A stretch of DNA of 64,000 nt from Streptomyces sp. D2-8. GTDB taxonomy: Bacteria; Actinomycetota; Actinomycetes; Streptomycetales; Streptomycetaceae. The position numbers and the translations under genes are program-made. Of the stretch, positions 55,498-64,000 are shown one piece after another. The DNA lies in NCBI RefSeq assembly GCF_023184515.1, contig NZ_JAAHBP010000003.1, positions 372,001 to 436,000 on the forward strand, in the 5' to 3' direction. The stretch's first letter is position 1, and each line of letters opens with the position of its first letter. Below the pieces are notes generated by a model. That model was not told the origin of the DNA. It did not search any database and was given only the letters and a program-made list of their open reading frames with translations.

Positions 55498-56520
55498 ATG
55501 AAAGCAGCGGTCGTCAAGGAGTTCGGGGCACCTTTGGTCATCGAGGAGCGCCCCGACCCCGAGCCCGGCACCGGCCAGGTCCGCGTGCGTATCGAGGCGT
55601 CGGGCCTGTGCCACACCGACATCCACGCCGCGCGTGGCGACTGGCCGGTCAAGCCCACCCCGCCGTTCGTCCCCGGCCACGAGGGCGTCGGCATCGTCGA
55701 GAAGCTCGGCGCCGACGTGACCCACCTCGCCGTCGGGGACCGCGTCGCCGTGCCCTGGCTCGGCAAGGCGTGCGGACGGTGCGAGCATTGCCGGTCCGGC
55801 TGGGAGACCCTGTGCGAGAGCCAGATCAACACCGGGTACGGCTGCGACGGCGGGTACGCCGAGAAGATGCTGGCCTGGGCCGACTTCGCCCAGCCGGTGC
55901 CCGAGGGCGTCAGCGCCCTCGACGCCGCCCCGCTCACCTGCGCGGGCGTCACCACCTACAAGGCGCTGAAGGTCGCGGACGTCAGGCCCGCCCAGCTCGT
56001 CGCGATCTCGGGCGTGGGCGGACTGGGGCACCTCGCGGTGCAGTACGCGAAGATCGCCGGAGCGCGGGTCGCCGCGATCGACGTCACCGACGACAAGCTG
56101 CAACTCGCCCGGGAACTCGGTGCCGACATCGTCATCGACGCCCGCACCCAGGACGTCGGCGCCGAGCTGAAGCGGCACGGTGGAGCCCATGCGGCCCTCG
56201 CCCTTGCGGTGAACCCGGCTGCTTTCCAGGCCGTCAACTCCGGTCTGCGGCGCGGCGGGAGGCTCGTCATGGTGGCCCTGCCGGCCCACGGCACCCTCCA
56301 GGTCCCGATCTTCGACACCGTCCTCAACGGCACCTCGGTCATCGGTTCCATCGTCGGCACCCGGCAGGACCTCGCCGAGGTCTTCCAGCTGCACGCCGAG
56401 GGTCGCACGAAGGTCATCCGGGAGACCCGCCCGCTCGCCGCCGTCAACGACTGCATCGACGAGGTCCTCGGCGGCCAGGTCAAGGCCCGGATCGTGTTCG
56501 ATCTCAACGCGGGAGGCTGA
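55498..56520 (+). CDS. adhP: Zinc-dependent alcohol dehydrogenase, AdhP type
   Basis: The 340-residue medium-chain dehydrogenase binds catalytic zinc through GLCHTDIH and GHEGVG, structural zinc through CGRCEHCRSGWETLC, and NAD through GVGGLGHLAVQYAK. It interconverts ethanol-type alcohols and aldehydes, regenerating NAD. GAAGGAG precedes the ATG. It is flanked on both sides by broken universal stress genes, a grouping seen in Streptomyces hypoxia/dormancy islands. Confidence 0.93.
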   Translation: MKAAVVKEFGAPLVIEERPDPEPGTGQVRVRIEASGLCHTDIHAARGDWPVKPTPPFVPGHEGVGIVEKLGADVTHLAVGDRVAVPWLGKACGRCEHCRSGWETLCESQINTGYGCDGGYAEKMLAWADFAQPVPEGVSALDAAPLTCAGVTTYKALKVADVRPAQLVAISGVGGLGHLAVQYAKIAGARVAAIDVTDDKLQLARELGADIVIDARTQDVGAELKRHGGAHAALALAVNPAAFQAVNSGLRRGGRLVMVALPAHGTLQVPIFDTVLNGTSVIGSIVGTRQDLAEVFQLHAEGRTKVIRETRPLAAVNDCIDEVLGGQVKARIVFDLNAGG

Positions 56521-56525
56521 GAACG

Positions 56526-57379
56526 ATGTACCTGCCCGTCGGCCGCCCGGTCGACGGCTCCGAGTCGAGCCTCAGGGCCGTCGACCGGGCGGCCGACGGG
56601 CCGCCCTGCACGGAGTACCCCTGCGGATCGTCCACGCCTACCGCTGCAAGGGCGCCGCGCTCGCCCGAGAGCTCGGCAAGCCGTCCGGTCGCGTGACCTC
56701 CGACGACATCCTCGTCGTCGCCACCCACCGGGCCCGTCGTCACCACCCGGACCTCGCCTTCACCACCGAAGCGCCGGCCGAAGAACCGGAGTACGTCCTC
56801 CTGCGCGAGGCCCGCAGCGCCTCCGCCGTGATCGTGGGCACCCGCGGGCACGGCGAACTCGCCGACCTCCTGCTCGGCTGCGTCAGCCTGACCGTGGCCA
56901 CCGCGGCGGACTGCCCGGTCATCGTGATCCGCGGAAACCACGCCAACCGGGCCGCCGACGGCCGACACGGTCGCATCGTCGTCGGCGTGGCCGACGCGCC
57001 CACGGCGTCGGTGCGCTTCGCCGACGAGGAGGCCCGGCGGCGCGGGGCCGCCCTGGACGCGGTACGGGCATGGCGATGCCCCACCCACGACATGGCCGAC
57101 CACCCGCTGCTCGCCGGCACGCCCGAGCGTGTGCACGAGGAACAGGCGGCCAAGGAACTGAAGGCCGCGCTCGCCGACGCCCCAGCGGACGTGCGCCTGC
57201 GTCGGCACACGGTCGAGGGAGCCGCCCGCCGCGTGCTGCTGACCGCCTCGCACGAGGCGGACCTGCTGGTCGTCGGCCGACGGCGTCCCGGGCAGTTCGG
57301 GCACCACCTCGGCCGGGGCGCCCACACGCTCCTGCACCACTCCGCCTGCCCGGTCGCGGTCGCACCCGACACGGCGTGA
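56526..57379 (+). pseudogene. Universal stress protein gene with N-terminal frameshift
   Basis: The start MYLPVGRPVDGSESSLRAVDRAADG (frame of 56526) continues in another frame as LRIVHAYRCKGAALARELGKPSG and then uninterrupted to 57379. The shift is near 56605-56615. The intact part contains VIVGTRGHGELADLLLGCVSLTVA and a second domain from GRIVVGVADAP. GTG 56693 could give a 228-residue protein missing the first ATP-binding strand. A single sequencing indel could explain it; otherwise it is a young pseudogene. It follows adhP by 5 bp. Confidence 0.8.
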
Positions 57380-57414
57380 CGGTCCCGGGTTGCCGCGCGC
57401 GGGACGACCGGTGT

Positions 57415-57427
57415 GGGACCGGGGGCC
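57415..57427. promoter_or_regulatory. GGACC-N3-GGCC motif before the GNAT/acyl-CoA synthetase gene
   Basis: GGGACCGGGGGCC lies 103 bp before the start at 57530, the same distance as the copy before the permease gene. Confidence 0.4.
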
Positions 57428-57529
57428 GACCGGCCCACCGAGTACCGCCGGTCGGTCCCTGGGCGTGACCACCGGCGCGACAGATGCTCGACACATCAGA
57501 AGACCCGAGCGGCTCGGAGGAGAACCGCC

Positions 57530-60226
57530 ATGAAGGACGACACGTCCCACCGCCCCGCGGTTCACGCGCTGCTCAAGGACGGCACCACCGTTCGTATCCG
57601 CGCCGTCGAGCCCGGGGACCACGACCAACTGGAAGGGCTCTACACGGAGATGTCCCCGGACAACCGCCGCCTGCGCTTCTTCTCCGCCGGCGCCCGCTCG
57701 GCCGGCCTGGCCGCGGACACCGTGTGCGCGCCCGCCCGGCGCGGGCATCGGGCCCTGCTCGCCGAACGCGCGGGACAGGTCCTCGGCCTCGTCGAGTACC
57801 ACGCCGACGACGACGCGCCGGACACCGCCGAACTCGCCGTCGCGGTCGCCGACGGCCTGCACCACCGCGGCGTGGGAACCCTGCTCGTAGAGCACCTCGT
57901 CTCGGCCGCCCGGGCCGACGGGATCATCGCCTTCACCGCCGACGCCCTCGGCGAAAACCACGAGGTGCTGCGGCTCTTCGCCGACCTCGGCCTCGCCGCG
58001 ACCCGGCGGTTCGACGGCCCCGAGGTGCACTGCGTCATCGACCTGCACCTCGACGAGACCTACCTGACGGCCTCGGAGGCCCGGGGACGGGCCGCCGATG
58101 TGGCCAGCCTGGAGCCGTTGCTGAGGCCGCGGTCCATCGCCGTCGTCGGGGCCGGCCGCCGGCCCGGTTCGGTGGGACGCGCCCTGCTGCACCACCTCCA
58201 CGGGGACGGCTTCACGGGCCGCCTGTTCGCGGTGAACCCGGCCGCCATGGCGATCCTCGGGGTACCGTCCTACCCCTCCGTCGGCGCCCTTCCCGTCGCC
58301 CCTGACCTGGTCGTCGTGGCGAGCCCGGCCGAGACCGTGCCGGCCGTCGCCGAGGAGTGCGGAAAAGCGGGCGTACGCGCCCTCGTCGTGGTCTCCGCCG
58401 GACTGGACACGGAGCAGTCCGGGGCCCTGCTCACCGCCTGCCGGGCCCATGGGATGCGCCTGGTCGGCCCCAACTGTCTCGGCGTGGCCAACACCGCCCC
58501 CGGGTACCGGTTCGACGCCACCTTCGCCGCCGCACACCCGCGTGCCGGGACCGCAGGGGTCGCCGTACAGTCCGGCGGTGTCGGCATCGCCCTGCTGGAG
58601 GGAGTGTCCCGGCTGGGCATCGGCGTCTCCACGTTCGCCTCGCTCGGCGACAAGTACGACGTCAGCGGCAACGACCTGCTCCAGTGGTGGGAGAGCGACG
58701 GCCGCACCGACCTCGCCCTGCTCCACCTGGAGTCCTTCGGCAACCCGCGGGCCTTCTCCCGCACCGCCCGGCGTGTCACGCGGCGCATGCCGGTGCTGAC
58801 CGTCGACGCCGGACGCACCGACGCCGGCCGCCGCGCCGCCGCCTCGCACACCGCCGCCGCGGCATCCGGCACGATGACCCGCCAGGCACTGTTCACCCAG
58901 GCCGGCATCACCGCGACCCGCTCCGTCGGCGAGCTGCTGGAAGCGGTGGCCCTGTTGCACGCACAGCCACTGCCGGCCGGCACCCGCGTCGCCGTGATCA
59001 CCAACGCCGGCGGCGCGGGAGTCCTGGCCGCCGACGCCTGCGCCGAAGCCGGCCTGACCCTCAACCCACCCAGCCCCGAACTGGCCGACGACCTGCTCGC
59101 CGCGCTGCCCGCCGGAGCGAGCGCCGGCAACCCCGTGGACGCCACCGCCGCCGTGACCGAGGACGCGTTGAGCACCTGCGTCGAGCGGCTCGTGGGTCAC
59201 CCGACCGTCGACGCGGTCCTGGTGGCCCTCGTCCCCACCGCGGTCGCGGCGGCGACGGGTGACGACCTGGCCCGAGCCGTCACCCGGGGGCCCGGCCGCC
59301 GGGCCAAGCCCGTCATCGTCGTACGCCTGGAACAGGCCTTGCCGGTCACCCTCCTGCCCGTCACCGACGGTGAGGCGATCCCCTCGTACGCCGAACCGCA
59401 GGCGGCGGCACGGGCGCTGGCCCACGCCGCCCGACGGGCGGCCTGGCTCGCCCGGCCCGTCGGCGCCGTGCCGGACCTGGTCGACATCGACACCTCCCGT
59501 GCGCACGCCGTGGCGGACGACTTCCTCGCCCAGCAGCCGGACGGAGGCTGGCTGGACCCGCGCTCCTGCGCCGAACTCCTCTCCTGCTACGGCATCCCCC
59601 AGCAGCCCTGGGCCTGGGCCGAGACCGAGGACGACGCCGTACGCGCCGCCGAACGCCTGCGCGGCACCGACGGCCGAGTGGTCCTCAAGGCACACTGGCC
59701 CGGACTCGTGCACAAGAGCCTCCAGCACGCCGTCCACCTCGACCTGCGCGACGAGGCCCAGGTACGCATGGCCTTCCAGGACCTGCGAACCCGCTTCGAA
59801 GGACTCATGACCGGAGTCGTCGTCCAGCCGCTCGCCCCCCGCGGCACCGAGTTGTTCGCCGGCGTCGTCCAGGACGGCGTCTTCGGCCCGCTCGTCGTCT
59901 TCGGCCTGGGAGGCACGGCGACGGAGGTGCTCGCCGACCACGCCGCCCGTCTCGCCCCGCTCACCGGTCAGGACGTGCACGACCTGATCACCGCCCCGCG
60001 CTGCGCCCCCCTGCTCTTCGGCACGCAAGGCGGCGGCCCCGTCGACCTGGAGGGACTGGAACAGGTACTCCACCGGCTGTCCCGGATGGCCATGGACCAG
60101 CCGCAGCTCGCCGAGGCCGACTTCAACCCGGTCCTCGCCACACCCGGCGGGGTCACCGTTCTCGACGCGCGGATACGCCTGCTGCCCCGCCGGCCGCAGG
60201 ACCCCTATCTGCGCCGACTGCGCTGA
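57530..60226 (+). CDS. GNAT / ADP-forming acyl-CoA synthetase fusion (PatZ-like)
   Basis: The 898-residue protein joins an N-terminal GNAT acetyltransferase (about 15-165; VADGLHHRGVGTLLVEHLV is the acetyl-CoA loop) to an acyl-CoA synthetase of the succinyl-CoA synthetase fold. The latter has a CoA-binding domain from LLRPRSIAVVGAGRRPGSVG, a ligase domain with the likely phospho-His in SHTAAAASGTM, and a C-terminal ATP-grasp part. Such enzymes are protein lysine acetyltransferases that silence acetyl-CoA synthetase, with a regulatory synthetase domain. GGAGGAG precedes the ATG. The CBS gene follows after 12 bp. Confidence 0.9.
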   Translation: MKDDTSHRPAVHALLKDGTTVRIRAVEPGDHDQLEGLYTEMSPDNRRLRFFSAGARSAGLAADTVCAPARRGHRALLAERAGQVLGLVEYHADDDAPDTAELAVAVADGLHHRGVGTLLVEHLVSAARADGIIAFTADALGENHEVLRLFADLGLAATRRFDGPEVHCVIDLHLDETYLTASEARGRAADVASLEPLLRPRSIAVVGAGRRPGSVGRALLHHLHGDGFTGRLFAVNPAAMAILGVPSYPSVGALPVAPDLVVVASPAETVPAVAEECGKAGVRALVVVSAGLDTEQSGALLTACRAHGMRLVGPNCLGVANTAPGYRFDATFAAAHPRAGTAGVAVQSGGVGIALLEGVSRLGIGVSTFASLGDKYDVSGNDLLQWWESDGRTDLALLHLESFGNPRAFSRTARRVTRRMPVLTVDAGRTDAGRRAAASHTAAAASGTMTRQALFTQAGITATRSVGELLEAVALLHAQPLPAGTRVAVITNAGGAGVLAADACAEAGLTLNPPSPELADDLLAALPAGASAGNPVDATAAVTEDALSTCVERLVGHPTVDAVLVALVPTAVAAATGDDLARAVTRGPGRRAKPVIVVRLEQALPVTLLPVTDGEAIPSYAEPQAAARALAHAARRAAWLARPVGAVPDLVDIDTSRAHAVADDFLAQQPDGGWLDPRSCAELLSCYGIPQQPWAWAETEDDAVRAAERLRGTDGRVVLKAHWPGLVHKSLQHAVHLDLRDEAQVRMAFQDLRTRFEGLMTGVVVQPLAPRGTELFAGVVQDGVFGPLVVFGLGGTATEVLADHAARLAPLTGQDVHDLITAPRCAPLLFGTQGGGPVDLEGLEQVLHRLSRMAMDQPQLAEADFNPVLATPGGVTVLDARIRLLPRRPQDPYLRRLR

Positions 60227-60238
60227 GGAGGAACAGAC

Positions 60239-60970
60239 ATGAGGAACCAGAAGGTCGGCTCCGTGATGACCACCGAGGTGATCCGCGCCGAGTACGGCAC
60301 CCCCTTCAAGGCCGTCGCCAGGCTGCTCTCGGAACACCGCGTCAGCGGACTGCCCGTGGTGGACGACGACCAGCACGTCATCGGCGTCGTCTCCGAGACG
60401 GATCTGATGCTCCACCAGGCCGCGACGCCGCTCGCCTACGAGTCGCCCCCGCGGTTCCGCGTCGCACCGCTGACACCCCGCGCCCGCCGGCGGGCGGCCA
60501 AGGCCCGGGCGCGCACCGCCGGCCGCCTGATGACCGCTCCCGCCGTCAGCGTGCACGCCGAGGACACCGTCGTCGAGGCTGCCCGCACTATGGTCGAGCA
60601 CCGCGTGAACCGGCTCCCGGTACTCGACGAGGACGACCGCCTGGTGGGCATCGTCACCCGGCACGACCTGCTGCAGACCTTCCTGCGCCCCGACGCGGAG
60701 ATCCGAGAGGAAGTGATCCGCGAGGTGCTGGAGCGCGGACTGTGGCTGGTCAACGGCAGCATCGATGTCGCCGTGACGGAGGGAGTCGTCACGCTGGAAG
60801 GCCAGATGGAGCGAAAGAGCGAGACCGAGATCGCCGTGACCATGACCCGCAGGACCGACGGAGTCGTCGACGTCGTGGACAGGCTCACCCACCGCTTCGA
60901 CGACTCCGAGTTCCGGGACGACACGCGCGTTCCCGGCGGCGTCGCGGACGACTGGCTGCGGCGTCTGTGA
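60239..60970 (+). CDS. CBS-pair and BON domain protein
   Basis: The 243-residue protein has two CBS motifs (VGSVMTTEVIRAE...VSGLPVVDDDQHVIGVVSETDLM and AGRLMTAPAVSVHAEDT...NRLPVLDEDDRLVGIVTRHDLL) and a C-terminal BON domain (VAVTEGVVTLEGQMERKSE...VDVVDRLTH). CBS pairs bind adenine nucleotides, so it may sense energy charge. AGGAGGA precedes the ATG, and it is probably cotranscribed with the GNAT/synthetase gene. A similar minus-strand gene lies 0.4 kb away. Confidence 0.9.
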   Translation: MRNQKVGSVMTTEVIRAEYGTPFKAVARLLSEHRVSGLPVVDDDQHVIGVVSETDLMLHQAATPLAYESPPRFRVAPLTPRARRRAAKARARTAGRLMTAPAVSVHAEDTVVEAARTMVEHRVNRLPVLDEDDRLVGIVTRHDLLQTFLRPDAEIREEVIREVLERGLWLVNGSIDVAVTEGVVTLEGQMERKSETEIAVTMTRRTDGVVDVVDRLTHRFDDSEFRDDTRVPGGVADDWLRRL

Positions 60971-60986
60971 AAGGAGGCGGACCACC

Positions 60987-61130
60987 GTGGAGCAGAGGGT
61001 GTCGGTCGCCCACGGGGCGACCAACGGCTCGACGGAAAGGATCGCCCAGACCGTGGCGGATGTGCTGCGGACGGCGGGGATCACGGCCGAGGTGCTGCCT
61101 ACCCGGTCATCGGGCCCCGGTCCTGGGTGC
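60987..61130 (+). pseudogene. Flavodoxin-domain protein remnant
   Basis: GTG 60987, preceded by GAAAGGAGG, starts EQRVSVAHGATNGSTERIAQ and continues TVADVLRTAGITAEVLP, the FMN-phosphate loop and first helix of a flavodoxin. After about 45 codons the similarity ends in a frame disruption. GFDKVVDTTVDEGTL near 61225-61265 may be another piece. Confidence 0.7.
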
Positions 61131-61319
61131 CCTGGCCCGTGGAGGCCTTCGTGCGCATTGAGCCGGAGCTGGTCACCGGCCGGGTGCCGGTCGGCGGGGG
61201 CACTCTTCACGGAGCTGATATGCCGCCGTCGGCTTCGACAAGGTGGTCGACACCACCGTCGACGAAGGAACGCTGACAGAAGGCAGCAGGCGGCTTCCGG
61301 CTGACGGCAGCACTCGCGA

Positions 61320-61352
61320 CGCGCCTTCGGATCTGCTTGATCCGAAGGCGCG
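61320..61352. terminator. Bidirectional hairpin terminator
   Basis: A 14-bp perfect stem (GCGCCTTCGGATC / GATCCGAAGGCGC plus one flanking pair) has a 5-base loop. It sits between the plus-strand flavodoxin remnant and the 3' end of the minus-strand CBS gene. Confidence 0.8.
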
Positions 61353-61377
61353 CACGACCCGTCCCCTGCCCGGCGTG

Positions 61378-62043
61378 TCAGTCCGCCCGACGCACCACGT
61401 CGCCGTTCGGCGGATCGAACTCGACATCGACCACCCCCTCGACCGCGCGGACCAGCCGGGCGGCCATGGGCACCAACGAGGTGTCCCGCAGACGGCCGCT
61501 GAGCGTCACCCTGCCGCCGGAAACGCGGACCTGGATTGGTTGCGAGGAGGCGGCGAAGAGGGGGGAGACGATCTCCCGGCGAATCTCGTCGGCGAGCTCC
61601 TCGTCGGACCGAAGGAAGACCTTCAGGAGATCGGCGCGACTGATCACGCCTTCGAGGAGTCCCTCGGCGGTGGTGACGGGCAGCCGCTTGACCCGCCGCT
61701 GTGCCATGACCCGGGCGGCTTCCGCCAGCGTGGCGTCGGCGCGGACGGTGACGGCCGGTGTACTCATCAGCTCGCCCGCAGTCAGTGCGCCCGCTTTGGC
61801 CAGGTCGGGCAGCCGCCTCAACTGCGTGAAGCGGTCGGGGTCGCTGTCACGAAACTCTTCCTTGGGCAACAGATCTGCCTCCGACACCACACCGACGACA
61901 CGTCCCTCGCCCTCCAGGACGGGCAGGGCACTGATCTTCCACTGCTGCATGAGCTCGACGATCTCTTTGAACGAGGCGCCGCGGCCCACGGCCACGACGG
62001 TGTGCGTCATGACATCGCTCACGAGATGCGGACCATGTGACAT
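61378..62043 (-). CDS. CBS-pair and BON domain protein
   Basis: The 221-residue protein has two CBS motifs (VSDVMTHTVVAVGRGASFKEIVELMQQWKISALPV... and AGELMSTPAVTVRADATLAEAARVM...) and a BON domain (VRVSGGRVTLSGRLRDTSLVPMAARLVRAVEGVVDVEF). ATG 62043 follows GAGGAGGAA. It is a relative of the protein at 60239 in the opposite orientation. The remnant at 62811 shows that a third relative once existed. Confidence 0.9.
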   Translation of the reverse strand: MSHGPHLVSDVMTHTVVAVGRGASFKEIVELMQQWKISALPVLEGEGRVVGVVSEADLLPKEEFRDSDPDRFTQLRRLPDLAKAGALTAGELMSTPAVTVRADATLAEAARVMAQRRVKRLPVTTAEGLLEGVISRADLLKVFLRSDEELADEIRREIVSPLFAASSQPIQVRVSGGRVTLSGRLRDTSLVPMAARLVRAVEGVVDVEFDPPNGDVVRRAD

Positions 62044-62204
62044 GAGGTTCCTCCTCGATGCGCCGGGTGTGCCGACGACGGTTTCGGTGACGCCTTCGGG
62101 CTCCGGGTACACCCGGTGCCCGCTGCCGTAGGGCGCGTAAAGATCGAGCAGGCGAATGCGAGCCGCATGCAAGCGGTGGGCGACACGGAGCCGACCCAAA
62201 CGGC

Positions 62205-62460
62205 GACGGCACGCCCGAACTTCGGATCTCGCGAGCGCACATGGCCCGTACGGCCTCCGCGTCCAACTCCCAGGCCCTCACCGGGCTCAGCGCCCCGCTG
62301 CCACTGGTACGGCGGAAAGCGCCAGGATCAGCTGAGGAGTTCCGCGTGACTCACCGACTCGATGGCGGCGGCCCGGCGGCCGGGAACCCGCGAGTCGAGC
62401 GTGACGGTGCCGCTGCGGATGACCCGGAACCGGTCGGCCCGCGGTCATGGTGGTGGTCAT
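62205..62460 (-). pseudogene. Cyclic-nucleotide-binding (Crp-type) regulator remnant
   Basis: Minus-strand codons read DRFRVIRSGTVTLDSRVPGRRAAAIESVSHAELL, then an in-frame TGA, then SWRFPPYQWQRGAE, a frameshift, and SPVRAWELDAEAVRAMC. This is the cNMP-binding fold of Streptomyces stress-island regulators (ELLGWSWLFPPYRW). One nonsense and one frameshift mutation are visible. Confidence 0.75.
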
Positions 62461-62810
62461 CGTCCGATCCTTTTCGCGTCCTGTGGCTCGTAGTTGCTCT
62501 CAGCCTGAACGGAAGCTGGGTGCTGTGACACGGGTCGCCCGGGTCCCGTCGCCGGGTCGTTCGGCCCCATCGCGCGGACCCGGACTACGGAGACGGCACC
62601 GCACAGCGCTCATGCACCGCGAGGGTCAGGTGGTGAAGAGGCGGAAGGGAGGGAAGGAGAACCACTTCTCGTGGATCCCGGTCACGCGGTACGCAGACGC
62701 CACTGCTTCTCCACCCTGCCCACGGAACGGCTGGCCGTTCTGCACGGTGACGAACACCCTGGCTCAGGCTCCGGACGCGGCGCTGGGCGGTCCGGTGCGA
62801 CACCGGTGGC

Positions 62811-63008
62811 GCGTACGTCGAGCATCCGGACAGACTCGTCGGTCGGGTCCGCGACACGTCGGTCGTCCCGCTGGCCGAGCGGCTGGTGCGCTCGGTCGAG
62901 GGCGTGGTCGACGTTCGCTGCGAGCTCACCGGGCCCCGTCACCGTCCGGCACTCGAACTCGACTTGGAGGCGGAACAGCCGAGCAGGACCGGAGGGTCGA
63001 TCCCGTGA
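62811..63008 (+). pseudogene. BON-domain fragment of a lost CBS protein
   Basis: The frame reads YVEHPDRLVGRVRDTSVVPLA and then ERLVRSVEGVVDVRCELTGP to a TGA at 63006. It parallels the BON part of the minus-strand CBS protein (GRLRDTSLVPMAARLVRAVEGVVDV). No CBS motifs or start are present upstream. Confidence 0.7.
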
Positions 63009-63044
63009 GAGAGCCCGCCGACCGCGACAAGGATGACACCCGCC

Positions 63045-63355
63045 ATGACCACGCCCACGACACTCGCGACCGCCGACGCACGGGGAGAATGCGCCGGGGA
63101 CCACCTGCCCGGGGCGTTCAACATCCCCCGACCTGATCCGGCGGGCCCTGCCTGACATCCGGGCACCCGCCGACCGCGGCGACGTCCTGATGGTGTGGGC
63201 CTCCGGCTCCGCTCCGAGAACGCCCGCGTGATCCTCGCCGGGAACGGCATCCCCACCGACGCCCTCTCCAGAGGCACCGGCATCCGGGCGGCCGACGGCC
63301 ACGACCTGCACCAGCCCCGGAGCACCGCACGAACCGGCTGGGGGATGGAGCGGCA
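63045..63355 (+). pseudogene. Rhodanese-domain protein remnant
   Basis: ATG 63045 (after AAGGATGAC) begins TTPTTLATADARGECAGDHLPGAFNIP, a rhodanese with its middle deleted, then stops at a TGA. The continuation SENARVILAGNGIPTDALSRG and ADGHDLHQPRSTARTGWGMERQVRLS appears after frame slips. The active-site Cys position reads VWASGSAP instead of VCASG. Confidence 0.65.
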
Positions 63356-63359
63356 AGTC

Positions 63360-63636
63360 CGTCTGAGCTCCACCCGCCGCCTGGCCGCCATCACCCGCTC
63401 CGGCGCGGTCATGGCCGCCGGCACCCTTGCCGTCTTCGCCGGCGCCCACCACCTCACCGACACCGCGACCGCCGCCACCATGGCCTTCACCACGTTCGTC
63501 CTCTTCCAACTCTGCAACGCCCTGGCCGCGCGCAGCGAGGACGGCCCCGTCCTCGGACGCCACCAGTTGCACAACCGCACCCTGTGGATCTGTCTGGCCG
63601 CCGTCCTCACCCTCCCTCGAGTGGGATGTGCCCTGC
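63360..63636 (+). pseudogene. C-terminal fragment of a P-type cation ATPase
   Basis: In frame with the end of the rhodanese remnant, codons read RSGAVMAAGTLAVFAGAHHLTD and TMAFTTFVLFQLCNALAARSE, then LHNRTLWICLAAVL. This is the last membrane-helix domain of calcium-type P-ATPases (TMAFTTxVLFQLFNALNARSE). The ATPase core is absent. Confidence 0.65.
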
Positions 63637-64000
63637 CCGTCGGTGAGAACGTGACGGTCTCGGACACGCGCGGTCGACCGGACGGCCCCGCTCTCGAGCC
63701 CCGTCGGGCCGATGGGCCGAAGCCCGCGGGCCACGGCGGCCCCGTCACCCGAAAGCGGCGACTCGCCTGTTCGAGGAGATGTCGGGACTGTGCCGTAAGG
63801 GCACGGTTACCGCCACCGAGGCCAGCCACCTCGGGACGCGGACGCCGAGGGGCGCCGTACTCACGGGAGTTGTCCTCCCCGCCCTGGAGCCGACCTGCCG
63901 ATGGGGCCGTTCGGCCCCCGTTCGAGCCCATCGGCCCCTGCCCCCGGAAGCCGCTGAACGACAAGGTCATAGCAGATACCCGACACAGGAGGTGGGCTAC
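63637..64000. other. Terminal gap with a GGGGCCG-TT-CGGCCCC palindrome
   Basis: No gene is recognised up to the window end. A perfect 16-bp palindrome lies at 63903-63918, with GAGCCCATCGGCCCC just after it; both resemble the putative stress-regulon operators elsewhere in the window. AGGAGG near 63990 may precede a gene beyond the edge. Confidence 0.45.

Noticed and set aside
56504..61210. 1568-codon minus-strand open frame opposite the stress genes
   Set aside because: Composition shadow with no family features; it would cover four plus-strand genes with clear domains.
1..64000. CRISPR arrays, rRNA or tRNA genes, and integrase/att sites
   Set aside because: I saw no regularly spaced direct repeats, no rRNA-like stretch, no convincing tRNA cloverleaf and no integrase. 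Mobile DNA is limited to one transposase remnant and the palindromic and dispersed repeats listed.

Overview
The window is high-GC DNA (genes strongly biased to G/C at third codon positions, GTG/TTG starts, few TTA codons) whose protein families and iron boxes point to a Streptomyces chromosome. Its core matches the coelichelin (cch) hydroxamate siderophore locus first described in Streptomyces coelicolor. All identifications come from reading motifs; no database search was possible.

Layout. 1-3.8 kb: the end of an ABC exporter, a lipoprotein and a CitA/DctS-type two-component pair. 3.9-26.8 kb: the complete coelichelin locus, cchA (minus), then cchB-cchI (plus), cchJ (minus) and cchK (plus), with near-consensus 19-bp iron boxes (DmdR1/IdeR type) in front of the transcription units. 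CchB and CchA make formyl-hydroxyornithine. The 3642-residue trimodular NRPS CchH assembles the peptide. CchG/CchI look like one asymmetric heterodimeric exporter. CchC-F import the ferri-siderophore and CchJ is an esterase. 26.8-29.9 kb: an amidohydrolase and a short N-acetylglutamate synthase follow cchK, and a convergent N-acetylglutamate kinase has its own iron box. I read this as an iron-controlled ornithine-supply annex.

30-36.4 kb: a stress-signalling block with two STAS antagonists, a 1379-residue histidine kinase/receiver/PP2C/anti-sigma fusion, a PP2C remnant and a PAS-ANTAR protein. 36.5-41.2 kb: a small membrane protein, a damaged TspO gene, a secreted tendamistat-type alpha-amylase inhibitor, and a GH81 beta-1,3-glucanase under a perfect 16-bp palindrome. 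41.4-48.5 kb: a scarred region with a NarL-type regulator, a beheaded histidine kinase, a TerC-type protein, a zinc-ribbon mini-protein, a STAS protein, NIPSNAP, OsmC and cupin genes, and remnants of LysR, transposase, aminotransferase and peroxiredoxin genes.

48.5-64 kb: an energy- and stress-survival island. A T-box-like RNA element lies before a permease-arcA-arcB-arcC (arginine deiminase) operon. It is followed by universal stress proteins, a zinc alcohol dehydrogenase, a GNAT/acyl-CoA synthetase fusion, CBS-BON proteins and several decaying genes. A repeated GGACC-N3-GGCC motif and related palindromes precede several of these genes and may be the operator of a shared NarL-type regulator such as OsdR/DevR.
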